A stretch of 64,000 bases of DNA from Syncephalis plumigaleata (Eukaryota > Zoopagomycota > Zoopagomycetes > Zoopagales > Piptocephalidaceae). The translations under genes and the position numbers were made by a program. Below the pieces are notes generated by a model. It was not told where the DNA came from. It saw only the letters and a program-made list of their open reading frames with translations, and searched no databases. The DNA lies in assembly GCA_025201365.1 (NCBI GenBank), contig JAIXMF010000006.1, forward strand, positions 1,116,001 through 1,180,000, read 5' to 3'. Positions 1 through 12,616 of this stretch are shown here, piece by piece (within the stretch, counting starts at the first letter, position 1; each line of letters opens with the position of its first letter).

Positions 1-540
1 GTCAACACTTTACTGCATCGTTTGTTGGGACAATACATCTAGTGAGTTCATCATTCATTAGGCTACTTGACATCCTCATATCCTCATATACATATCTACT
101 ATAACTCAGCCTACCTTTCCATTCATGTTGCTTTCCTCTTTCTTACGCTTCCATAAATCGTAGTCTTTTGCGGTGAGTAGTGATTGCACATGCTTTTCCG
201 TTATTTCATACTGACACTCTGGAATTGGACAGCGCAAAGGAAAAGGGTTGGTTCCGTCGTGTAGTTTGGTCGTAACATACTTGTTCATACATGTGTCGCA
301 ATAGCCATGTTTACAACTGAGGAACTGGCCATGTACCGGTCCACGACTACTACCAGCATTAGTTGTGGCAGTTACGAATTTGCTGTAGCAAATGCCACAT
401 TCAAAAGACACCGGCTTTGACTGCGGTTGAACGCCAATAAATTTAAGGAAGCCTACACGAAAGACAGTGTTCTCTTCCTCGTCACTGCAATTAGCAATAG
501 TTTGCAAAGCTCCCTTTCCTTTCTGTTTAACAGCAGCCAT
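1..540 (-). CDS. RBR-type E3 ubiquitin ligase, N-terminal part (cut by window edge)
   Basis: Two exons are visible on the minus strand: 115-540 and 1-38, joined by an intron at 39-114. The first exon encodes 142 residues with a RING1-like zinc module: CGIC, then CKHGYCDTC, then CPIPEC. The second exon opens with MYCPNKRCSKVL, which fits the start of an in-between-RING (IBR) domain. RBR ligases pass ubiquitin through a thioester on a cysteine in the second RING, which lies beyond the window. The intron 1 acceptor was chosen because it is the only nearby AG that keeps the frame open and yields IBR-like sequence. I cannot name the subfamily; an RNF14/ARA54-like or other RBR is possible. The start ATG at 540 follows an A-rich leader. 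Confidence 0.8.
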
Positions 541-1449
541 ATTGCGTAATAATAAAAAAGAAATTGGCAAATACAAATTAGTTCGGAGAGTATTGATTTT
601 ATTTTATGTACACGTGATTTGTGGTCATTGCATTGGCGGAAATAGCTGCTAGCCTAAAAGGAGTTCAAAGCAAAGAAAATCTTGACTATGCTTCTATTTA
701 GTATACTAACATGCAGATATCCTATGTATGTATGTATTTATCATTGTAACAGTAATTGTATGGAGATATTTGTGAAGTACTTATTGATTAATGTGAATAA
801 AGATAACAAAATTCAATGTTAATCAATAGAGATGTTTATGAAGTCCATTCTTAGACAACTGGATAGCCAGTGTCATTTTTGATAGAAGGATTGAATAAAT
901 TATGATAATAATGCTTACGGTTAACTGCATAGGAGTAGCAACGAGTGAACAAATAGAATACACGATAAACAATGTAATAAACAAGCAGTAGTTAGTAGAA
1001 TGACTGGCTTGTCACGAACGAGCAAGGAATGAGCAAGGAAGGGTGCATGAACACGTATGTTAGTTTATTTGAAGAAGCAGTGTATGCTTGTAGGTAAATA
1101 GAGTATGTAAACAGCAGTAAACAAATGAAAATACAAATAAAAGCATGGAGTAAGGGTGGCATACAAACAGATGACGGAAAAGAGCGGTAAAAGTAAAAGG
1201 TGCATATTACAACGAGAGCAGTAAACACTTGAACATTGATAAATAAGCAGGACAGTGATAGGAAACAAAAGACTAGAACGAACAATAAACAAGGCTTATT
1301 GGTATAGTAATAATAACGACAAGTGAGCATGTAGGTAGGATAGAGGAAGAGGAAAACAAAGAGATAAATAAACGGCATAGAGATAGTATGCAGAATAGCT
1401 GCTATTGGGAATGTGTATGCTAAAGTGAAAGAGGAAGCAAGTGGAATGC

Positions 1450-1792
1450 GAATGACACGAAGAAGACGCGTATTGTTGAGAAAGTGAATAGGTAAATAAA
1501 AGGAAAGGAATAACTAGCATATAGTTAAGAGGAAGTAGACGCGTGTCGTTTACTGACAAGTGGAATGTAGTTGACACATAGAAGGCACTTACTGTTTAGT
1601 GGTAAGGGAAATGACAGGGAAATGAGGTTGGTATGAATAAGACAGTATGTGAAAGAAGTCAACGACAAGTGGAATGTAGTCAAGGCTAATAAGACAGCAT
1701 TGGTAAAGAAGTAAAGGGAAGCAACAATGAAATGGATACTTAGAAATGGATTAGTAGATCATTAATGCCACTAGACGCTAATAGCAAACATG
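1450..1792 (+). repeat. Dispersed repeat, copy 1 (matches 15697-16022)
   Basis: See the copy at 15697-16022. This copy lies upstream of the RBR ligase gene and downstream of PEX14. The family is non-coding and of unknown class. Confidence 0.8.
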
Positions 1793-1805
1793 TCTATTTT
1801 CTAAC

Positions 1806-1862
1806 CGATTAACATTGTTAGCCTTTAACTTTTGTTCTTATTGATAAATAATCTTGCCCCTT
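1806..1862 (-). repeat. 60-bp dispersed repeat, copy 1 (inverted)
   Basis: Read on the minus strand it gives a tttatcaataa-a-caaaagttaa core followed by ggctaac, closely like copies at 22171-22230 and, for the core, 31641-31720 and 44541-44620. Confidence 0.65.
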
Positions 1863-1913
1863 CGTTAGCACCATTATTATTATAACTAGATAAGCTTTAT
1901 TAACATTGTAATT

Positions 1914-3216
1914 TTATTTTGATGTAGCCATTAATGGGGAATTAACGGGCGAGGGAAAGTTACGACGATTCAGCATCATGCCCTTTATACTTCGTATTTC
2001 TTGCTTGCAATCCCGATGTAGCTGTAGTATTTTAGTGTCGGTAGCCGTAAAGGCTGTGCCAATAGCTTGCTCGCGCAGCTGTTCAACGTCTTTCATCAGT
2101 TTCCCTTGAGTTTCATCGAGAAGATCGCATTCCTTTGGTATACGCGGTGCTTCCAACGTCCCCAATGTACTAGTGAGATTATCCAATGTCGATTTGGTCG
2201 AATCTAATGCTTCACACAATGATGCTAGGGCGGAGGTGCGGTCCTGTAAATCTTTTTGGCGCATTTCAACGCGAGTCGTCCATACCGGGCCCAAATAATG
2301 CTAGTCAAAATGTATTAGTTAAAGTGTTTTTATAGATTTCGTATTATATTTATATATTTACCTTTAGCAATGCCACACTACCTGCACTTACACCGGCAGC
2401 TATGGCAGTGCCAACAGCAATACCACGCCAAAACTGTTGCTGTGTCATTGACGGTGGTGGTGGTGGTGCCGGTTGATAAGCAACATAGTTTGGTGGCATG
2501 CTATTCGTATAATCAATTCGTGGTGGTATTGCAGGTGCCGCTTGATTAGCAGGTGCTTGGATTGGCCTACATACAAAATTACTATTAGTATTTACTTTAT
2601 TCTTCCTTATAAAATAGTATTCATTCGTTACGATCAACTATGGTACAATTATAACTTACACGGCAGTTGTCTTCTATCAATATCCAGTTAGTATTCCTGT
2701 AATTATGTATGTCTATGTATTTCAACTACTTACCTCGTTAGTATTGCTAGCATCCTGCAATGCAGTATCGATTTCCGCCTCGGTCAGTCCTTTATTGCGA
2801 AGAAATTCCAACTTCTTGGATATTGGCGCTGACTGGACGTTCGGCGCGCGTAGAAATCGTACTGCTTGCTCCACCATATTAGCTCGTGGTGCCACTGCCG
2901 TTTCTGAAGGCTTAGCCTGTGGCGTTGTTATCGTTGTCTCCACCGGCGTAGTCGGCTCATTCTCGTTTACCTTTGGAGTTGCAGCCACGGCAGCATTTTG
3001 CCTTGCTCTTAGCGCCTTCATTTTCTCCTGTCGCTCCTCAGCCGTGAGTGGCTTGAGTTGTGCCAAAATCCCACTCGAATGCGATGAGTCGGCGGTAGCA
3101 GGTGAGTTCAAGGGCGCATTATCAAGCGGTGGCGTAATGTCGCTTGCATTCGACATACCTGAACTGCTTTGAGGACTAGCACCCGTATTACTTCCGTTGG
3201 TATTGTCCTCGGGCAT
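1914..3216 (-). CDS. PEX14: Peroxisomal docking protein PEX14
   Basis: Four exons on the minus strand: 2734-3216, 2660-2673 (a 14-nt microexon), 2362-2566 and 1914-2300, giving 362 residues in one open frame. Residues about 112-155 carry the PEX14 N-domain that binds PEX5 (AVRFLRAPNVQSAP, then FLRNKGLTEAEID). A Pro-rich stretch and a hydrophobic Gly/Ala segment near 213-233 follow, then a coiled-coil-prone C-terminus. PEX14 is the membrane docking factor for peroxisomal matrix protein import. The conserved domain normally sits close to the N-terminus; here about 110 Ser/Thr/Ala-rich residues precede it. The microexon is bounded by a TACTAAC branch site with AG upstream and GTAAGT downstream. 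Start chosen at the first ATG of the long first exon. Confidence 0.92.
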
Positions 3217-3878
3217 GATAGACGTAGTGAGTATACAAGTGTAAGTGGGAGCAAGAGAGAGAGAGAAAGGAAGGTAGAACGTGAAATAGTGAAACGTGAA
3301 TATGGTGTCGGCAATCGTTAATCCGAATATTACTGAATTTTTGATTACGTGTAACTCGATGATTACATCTTCTAAACATATCGCAGCATCTATTTGCAAG
3401 TAATAATAACTGACTGTAAAGTGCTACAGTGTTACATTCTGCTATAACATGTACCCAATTTATTTTCGTTTACCCGTAGCTATTGAGTCATCGTTTGTTT
3501 GCTCGTACGAGTGATGCCATTGGAGAATGCGCTAGGTGACGCACATCAATTTATCCGTGTCTCGATAAACCTGTTAGCTAGCACTGTTACCCTTATCAAT
3601 GCCATTGTACTTACTCGTTATGAGTCATCAAAGCATGATGGAATGGCTTGACAAGTATGTATGTATACTCTGTATTTTGTTGCATAACAACGTCACCGAT
3701 TCATACCATCAAATTAAGTATAAATAAGTGCAACGTCAAAGCAATAAACATGGCAAACACTAGTATTTACTCTTCTCATATATCGTCTCTTTATTTTCTT
3801 ACTAGTTGACAGCATTTATTGATTTGTCGATTGTGATATTCTTTGGATTTGAAAGTAAAGTTCTATACATACTACACC
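3217..3878. other. Divergent intergenic region, PEX14 / DinB-like gene
   Basis: About 660 bp between two divergently transcribed genes. I see AT-rich promoter-like sequence and a polypurine run near 3250-3280, but no RNA gene, repeat or convincing small open frame. Confidence 0.6.
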
Positions 3879-4579
3879 ATGACAGCTAGCGTGGATTGGA
3901 AGCAGCATTTTATTCAGCTTGCCGAATGCAACGCCTCTTCGTACAAGATACTGCTGGAATCGATCGCCAAGTTGAGCGATGAACAATTCAACAAACACAC
4001 GGGCCTATGCTTCCGATCGATCCACGGTACATTGAATCATTTGGTAGCAGCTGAAAAATTCTGGTAAGTTCCATTCATTAAAATAGCCATGCGCAACTAA
4101 CTCGAATAACATTATTTATTTAGGTATTCACGATTTTCAGGTAATCTAGACGAGGACCTGACTTCCCTTTACGCACTATGGACCTCGCCTGACGTATATG
4201 CCAAGCCTGACGCCACTTCTTCCATCTGGGAGGAGTATATTCCCGAGAGAAGCAAAGTGATCGAAGGAATTCAGAAGAGTGTAAGTTGCTATTAGAAGTA
4301 TCCACCATTATCTAACACGCGCGTGTGTGCATTCATTAGGTTGATCAATACATTGAACTCGTCAAGAACTTGCCAGATTCGCATAACTTCGAGCAGGACC
4401 TTGACTATATAGCTAATGAACATGTGACAATGACAACTACATGGAGGATGGCACTCACGCATATATTCAATCATGCGACACATCATCGAGGACAGATATC
4501 CGCTGCTATCACGCAACTTGGACTACCGCCACCATCTATGGACTTTACCCAATGTCCCGGTGTAGTTCGAACTCGATAA
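3879..4579 (+). CDS. DinB-fold family protein
   Basis: Three exons: 3879-4063, 4124-4280 and 4340-4579, giving 193 residues. The protein is a four-helix DinB-type fold with the His triad of the family: H54 in TLNHLVAAEKFW and H159/H163 in HIFNHATHHRGQ. The last motif is almost the bacterial DinB/YfiT consensus for divalent-metal binding. Family members include thiol-dependent metalloenzymes and damage-induced proteins of unknown activity; the substrate cannot be told from sequence. Length matches the family (150-190 residues). The upstream in-frame TTG codon was rejected in favour of ATG 3879. The introns argue for a resident eukaryotic gene and not recent contamination, although the family is mainly bacterial. 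Confidence 0.85.
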
Positions 4580-5193
4580 TCACTACAAATGATGATACTC
4601 GATGGTGAAACAACATACTCGCTGCTTTATTGGCAATAAACTCTCATTGTGTCCCTAAACTTGCTAAACATTATGTATGAATCGCGATCGACTGCCACAA
4701 TGAAAACTATTATCAATCAAATTGTTGTCTGTTGCTCGTCTACAGCATTACCAGCTTATTCTGTTTGTTATCCGAGCTGCATGGTAAATCATTGTATCGC
4801 TACTAGTTATTTGTATTACGGTCAGAATACGACATATTTATTCAAGAAATGATTGAATGATGGCGCAGTACTGCTCTAATAGCATCATGCAAATTAGGAG
4901 TGAATATTGGTATGACTGCATTGTCAATCCGCTGCCCATAAGTACATTGAGTAAGCAAGTACCTATTAGATGAATGCTGAATGTCTGCCATGAGTAGTTA
5001 TGATTTAAAAGAATAAACTCGTTTGCAGCATGGATGATATCGCTTGATATGTGCTAAGTTGGAATTACACTAAGAATACTTATCACGTATTTGCCTACTA
5101 CAACTGATGACGTAATGTTTACCACCTTATCTCGGACACATTTGCCATCATCGTTACGTCCTTTATTTTCTTTCTGATTTACGTTCTATCAAC
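4580..5193. other. Intergenic, nothing recognised
   Basis: About 610 bp. AT-rich 3' flank of the DinB-like gene (AATAAA at about 4635) and the promoter of the aminoacylase gene. No RNA gene or repeat seen; the 67-codon open frame at 4649-4852 has no recognisable features. Confidence 0.55.
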
Positions 5194-7205
5194 ATGCTAG
5201 CCGATATTTCCACCACATGTATTTGGACAGCTATACTAGTCCTAGTTACTATCTTTATTAGCACCAGTACCTATAATACTGGAATATCCGCTAATACCAC
5301 GTTAGGGGCTGACCAAACGAGCAATAATCAAATGGCGGTCGAAAACTTTCAGGAGTACCTTCGTATTCGTACAGAACAGCCGCATCCCGATTATAAAGGA
5401 GCCATGGAATTTCTAAAACGAATGGCGGGGGAGCTAGGTGTGGCATTCAAGACTATCGAGGTATTGCATTATTCGATGATCATCCACATTTACTTACATC
5501 ATAGCTCGATCTAGCCTGTTGCCAATAAACCGGTTGCTATTATGACATGGGAAGGTGTCGACACTAGTCTGCCCACTATTATGCTTAATTCGCATACCGA
5601 TGTCGTAGCCGTATTCGAGGTATTTCCCTATTGCAATAGTCATGATTTACCCGTACTATTCATGCTAAAAAGCAATTGACGAGTAGAAGCAATGGATGCA
5701 TGATCCGTTCGCCGCCGATCGTGTTCTACAAGAGAACGGCGACTATAAAATATTTGCACGTGGTGCACAAGATATGAAAGTGGTCGGCATATCGTAAGTG
5801 TCGAATAAATTAATAATAAACACGCTCGATTAAAGTAAACGACATGTTAGATACATTGAGGCCATACGAAGATTGAAGCAGACGGGATGGAAACCACCAC
5901 GTACAATCCATTTGACATTTATGCCTGGTAAGATATAAATGTATAAATAGGTATATACAGTACTAATACTGCACAGATGAAGAGTTAGGTGGTCTTGAAG
6001 GAATGAGCGTATTCTGCAAAACACCGGAATTCAAGGCGTTAAACGTTGGATTCGTACTAGATGAAGGTATGTATGCGTGCAAATAAATAAGGAATAAACA
6101 AGCATATGTCGTGTATATGCTTCGGCAAGCTAATACGCTTTTAAACGATAAACAGGCCAGCCTAGTCCGGATAACGACTTTATTCTTTATTATGCCGAGC
6201 GTATTGGATGGCCATTCAAGTTGCATGCCTATGGCAATACGGGACATGGTAGTCAGTTCATTCAGAACACGGCATCCGAGAAACTGGTACATGTAAAGGT
6301 GTTGCTTTATTCACCACCTTACTAACTAGCATAACTGTGCAGATGAGTGCTATCAATGAATTCATGTTGTTCCGCAAGCAACAGGAGGATCTACTGAAGA
6401 ATGGCAAACATGATGGGAAACAAATGACGCTGGGCGATGTCACCACCATTAATCTTACCGTACTAAAGGTACTTGTTGGCTCATTAATGATACAAAACGC
6501 AACAGTTGACACGTTGACATGAACTAGGGTGGAGTACAAAGCAATATGGTGCCATCTAACCTGACAGCAGGTATGTCAAGTCATGATAATGGCAATGCTT
6601 CTAATTAATCGAGTGCTATATTATTTAGAATTTGACTTGCGTATAACACCACATACCGATCTTGATAAGTTCTCACAATGGATCGAGGGCGTTGCCCGTA
6701 AACACAAGTAAGCTGCACTACAATATGATGATTCATTCGGTTAATGAACAAAATGATCAGTGTCACACTTGAATTCTCGAAAACACGTATGCGTTCCCCG
6801 GGAAAAACCGTTCCCGGCAATGACAGTAAATGGCAAAAGGCATTCGATAAGACTAGTAGCGAGTTGTAAGTCATTGTATAATAACAATAATGCTCTGTGC
6901 TAGTGATTCATCATATGCTAATAATCTTTGCAGTAATGTCAATATCCGTCGAGAAATATTCCCTGCTGGCACAGGTAACAAAATAATAATGGTATACAAT
7001 CGATAGATGCTTATTATATATATATATATATACATGTTGATTAGACGCACGATATCTTCGTACTTTAGGATTACCAGCAATTGGTATATCACCGATTAAT
7101 AATACGCCCATTCTGCTGCATTCCGATGATGAATTCGTTTATGAAAGTGTTTTCCTGAAAGGAATCACCTTTTATGAAGTGTTGATCAAGCATTTGGTGG
7201 AATAA
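5194..7205 (+). CDS. Aminoacylase-1-like M20 metallopeptidase with N-terminal signal or anchor
   Basis: Twelve exons: 5194-5460, 5515-5619, 5687-5793, 5851-5927, 5977-6066, 6156-6292, 6343-6468, 6528-6570, 6629-6707, 6761-6865, 6934-6974 and 7069-7205. The product matches ACY1-family M20 peptidases, which hydrolyse N-acyl amino acids using two zinc ions. Visible family motifs are LNSHTDVV (zinc His), ARGAQDMK (bridging Asp), PDEELGG (catalytic and metal Glu) and, near the end, SPINNTPILLH. Unlike the cytosolic animal enzyme, residues about 8-26 form a hydrophobic segment, so the protein may enter the secretory pathway or be membrane-anchored. The end of exon 6 is ambiguous by two codons (a GT at 6293 or at 6299). 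This is the most intron-dense gene in the window. Confidence 0.9.
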
Positions 7206-7282
7206 ACCACATTTATTGTCGTTAGTGTGTAATCATTATAGACACATCTTTTTATCTCTCTCACTCATAGTTTCGCTTTAAT

Positions 7283-8166
7283 ATGACAACGACCGATAGT
7301 AGTTATTTTCCTTTACTTCCTTCGAGTTATCTACAAAGCTCGTCAGACACCAATGCTACTCGGTCTACACCGGTAGCAGGTACGAGTACGGAGAGTAACG
7401 CGCAAAGTAGATTTGCCAGTAATAAATACGCGGCGGCAAGAAAGCCGCAATACGATTATTGGCAGGAATCAAATGAACGTCAACGAATACACCAACGTTT
7501 AAAGGTATTCGGTAGTATCACTTGACTAGAAGTAACATCAATAGCTCTAACGAATATCCACCATATATATATATACACTAACAATGATAGAAAAGACAAT
7601 TGAGATTACACGCACGCTGTTTCTTACCGTTAGGTTGCGATAAATATGCACTCGAGCAATTAGAATGTCAAACGGCTCAGTCAGAATTGGGTGTCCATAA
7701 TCCTGATGCATCCAGTTCGGGAGAAGAGGATGAAGAAGAAGAGGAAAACAACGAGAACATGATACCGTATGAGGTGGCTGAAGAGGAAGAAGAAGCAGAA
7801 CAGATAATGGAGGAAGAACAAGAAGAACAAGAAGAACAAGAGGAAGAAGAACAAGAGGAGGAGGAACTATTAGCATTAGCAACGGATGTCGATGAAGGTA
7901 CGCGTCATTATACTATTCTTGTTAATGATCTAATGTATATCTATGGTAAAAATATAGAAACGAGAGATGCAATGGCAGTAACAGCAAGAGGTAGCATTCT
8001 TAGTAATCCAACACCATGGCTACGAAGAGCAAGCAATGGTGCACAGTTTGTTGTATCTTTAGCGGCACGTTATGCAGTATCAGCAATGTCGCGTCATGAT
8101 ACTGAAGCGGTAGAAACAGTCGAGTATGAATCGGATGGATCTTCAATGGAGCTCGACAATGAGTAA
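7283..8166 (+). CDS. Uncharacterised acidic protein
   Basis: Two exons, 7283-7504 and 7591-8166, giving 265 residues. I do not recognise it. The N-terminal third is Ser/Thr-rich and ends in a basic, possibly helical stretch spanning the splice junction. Two short stretches around RLHARCFLPLGCDKYALEQL look like folded sequence. Residues about 125-175 are almost only Glu, Asp and Gln (a run of EEQ-type repeats). The C-terminus has a moderately hydrophobic helix around AQFVVSLAARYAVSAM. A polyacidic middle is typical of chromatin or ribosome-assembly factors, but that is only a guess. The gene lies 77 bp downstream of the aminoacylase gene in the same direction. Confidence 0.7.
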
Positions 8167-8492
8167 TCAATTACGTACATGTACAATAATAAAGTATTAA
8201 GCTAATATCGTACGATAATGTACTAGTATGATATGTAGTATTCATATGTTATCCATGTAGATTGACAGTTGAAATGATTGTTGGTTGATTGATGGATCAA
8301 GTTAAATTAAAAAAATATCGCGCTCCGTGTTTTTCCGTTTAAATATCACGCTTTTCTCTTTACAGTTTGTATTACGTCCATGCAAACAACGATATATATA
8401 GCGAATGCAACACGATACGGGATTACCGCTAGTAGGCGGCGGCTAAACACCGTTCGAGTATATGGTAATGATTAGTATATAGCAAAGTATAA
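8167..8492. other. Intergenic, nothing recognised
   Basis: AT-rich 3' flank with AATAAAG at about 8188 and the promoter of the seryl-tRNA synthetase gene. No RNA gene or repeat seen. Confidence 0.5.
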
Positions 8493-10139
8493 ATGATAAC
8501 TACAACAGCTAAAAGATATATCATAGCACCACAACCATGGACGCTACGTTACTTTTCGAAAACCGTATCGACCAGGAATGAAGTCAATACGACAACGACG
8601 AACAATTCTAGTGCATCGAACACGACAGGTACGACAACTACGACGCATCCTAAACTATTTAAAATGCGACTTGATCTACGCTCGATGCGAGAGAGGATCG
8701 AGCAAATCACCAAGAATGCACAGCAACGGAATGCACCTAGTGTTGATGCTAAAGCATTTATCGAGGCATACGATAAACGATTATCACTCGGTAAAATGTT
8801 GAATAGTCTAAGGGCGAAGCGTAATGAAATATCGAAAACGATGCAGAAACTAATGTCGTCATCGACGGATGCAGTCGCAGATCGACAGAAAACAATGCAC
8901 GACTTGGAATTAGAGGGGCGTCAGATTAAAGAGGAGATGCTTCAGCTGGAGGAGGAAGCACACCACGTAGACAGTATGGTGATGTCGATGGCAACACGTC
9001 TACCGAATGATACGCATCCTGACGCGCCCATTGGACCGGAAACCAATGCTTGTCTTGTTAAAGTGGTGAAACATCAGGAGCAGCGTATGAATGAATGCAA
9101 GGAAGCCGCACTGTTCAAGGGTCCATGGCTAGATCACGTTGCACTGGGACAGCGTTGGAATCTATTCGACTTTGAATCGGCTGCATTGATTAGCGGTACT
9201 AGTTTCTACTATCTACGTAGTGAGGCTGCCCTATTAGAATTGGCACTGATCCAATGGACTATCTCGCGATGTGTCGCTCGTGGATTTGTCCCGGTAATGA
9301 CTCCGGATGTGGTGCGTGTAGCGGTAGCCAATGCATGCGGTTTCCAACCACGCGATGATGAAGCTAGTCAGTCCTACGGAGTGAGTCCGATGCATGGTGG
9401 CGAGCAGCACACGCATCAACATGGCGCGCTATGTCTATCGGGTACCGCGGAAATACCATTGGCAGGTTTATTTGCCAATAAAGTGGTGGATGAACCACAG
9501 CGAGTGGTGGCATTTGGACGATGTTTCCGCGCGGAAGCCGGCGGTAGAGGACGGGAGAACCGAGGACTCTATCGAGTGCATCAATTTAGCAAAGTGGAGA
9601 TGTTTGCCGTTTGTCAACCGGATAGTAGCGACACGATACTCGAGGAGATACGACAGATCCAAGAGGAGTTGCTTAACGAATTAGGACTCGATTATCGGTG
9701 AGTATGCCATTATTATTAGTAGTAGTAACGAGCAATCATACTCACTATACGGTAATTGACTAGTGTATTGGATATGCCTACCGAGGAATTGGGAGCAAGT
9801 GCTTATCGTAAATATGACATCGAAGCATGGATGCCAGGTCGTGATAGCTGGGGCGAGGTAAGCATGTTCTATTCTAATAGTAGTAGTAATAACATATTTT
9901 ATTATTAGGTAACAAGTGCGTCTAATTGTACTGATTATCAAGCACGTCGACTTGATATTCGTTGTCGATCTAAATCTACGGGTAAGCCTATCTTTGCACA
10001 TACTTTAAATGGTACCGCTTGTGCAATACCCAGGATTATTATCGCTCTACTGGAAACGTATCAAATGGCCGATGAACGTATACATATACCGAAAGCTCTA
10101 CAACCATGGATGCATGGCAAAAAGACCATTGGTTCATAG
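8493..10139 (+). CDS. DIA4: Seryl-tRNA synthetase, mitochondrial type
   Basis: Three exons, 8493-9697, 9764-9857 and 9909-10139, encoding 509 residues. This class II synthetase charges tRNA-Ser. The first 60 residues are basic and Ser/Thr-rich with no acids before position 30, consistent with a mitochondrial targeting peptide. A long antiparallel coiled-coil arm follows (about residues 60-175). Motif 2 is present as [11 protein letters not shown]. Motif 3 reads [16 protein letters not shown], which resembles mitochondrial SARS2-type enzymes (TACA-PR) and not the cytosolic form. A GGTAAG at 9981 looks like a donor but is coding: reading through it preserves motif 3. The assignment to the mitochondrial paralogue rests on the presequence and motif 3. 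Confidence 0.92.
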
Positions 10140-10481
10140 TGTGCGTGTCTACTTGTTTACTTGTTTGTTTTCCTAAATAACTTTTATAATGTGCTGCGTG
10201 AATGCTTAACAACTAGACATCTAGTCAAATCTTATATACATTCCTTAATTTCCATTAAAACAAAGTGACGTAATAACCATTGTGATTCTTATTTGATAAT
10301 TACACACACACGCACACATGTAATATTATTGTCTATCCGCTTCTTCTTCCTCCTCTCTTCTCTCTTCTTCTACTTCTTTCCCTATTACTTACTAGTTTGT
10401 TCACTCTATTCTTTACCACCCTACTATCCTGTGTCATCTTCTGTTATACGTACGCGTGTACTCGTATCTGCCCACTAAAGA
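10140..10481. promoter_or_regulatory. Promoter region with long pyrimidine tract upstream of RPT5
   Basis: The 3' flank of the synthetase gene is followed by a strongly C/T-rich tract at about 10335-10440, ending 45 bp before the RPT5 start codon. Similar pyrimidine tracts precede other genes here (eIF3f, SEC14-like), so this looks like the usual core-promoter style of the genome. I see no proteasome-type PACE element. Confidence 0.45.
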
Positions 10482-12416
<1,935 letters not shown>

Positions 12417-12616
12417 TAAACACGTATATTTTACATATAGCTCATACATAGCATTTGTAGCACTGATTGTGATTCCGTTTTTTAGTATTTTTTTTCTAAC
12501 CATTCACTAAAATCATATCATCATCCTATAGTGTGCACACGTACACTTACCACCACCACCACTTCTTTTCTTTCCTTCTTCGACTGTTAAAGTGTTTTCC
12601 CCTCCTTCTATTCACT

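Larger units (their letters stand above)
541..1913. repeat. Intergenic gap with two dispersed repeat copies
   Basis: No convincing gene. Purine-rich sequence at about 1450-1792 is closely matched in direct orientation at 15697-16022, with weaker resemblance further left. A shorter repeat at about 1806-1862 is shared with three other places in the window. The long minus-strand open frames at 992-1577 are composition artefacts of the purine-rich repeat (Leu/Tyr/Ser-rich, no domain). Confidence 0.7.

Noticed and set aside
992-1577. Overlapping minus-strand open frames of 75-128 codons
   Set aside because: They translate to Leu/Tyr/Ser-rich low-complexity protein, arise from purine-rich repeat DNA, and the same happens at the second repeat copy near 15 kb.
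9981-9990. GGTAAG in the last exon of the seryl-tRNA synthetase gene as an intron donor
   Set aside because: Reading through gives the intact motif 3 sequence; no suitable acceptor follows.
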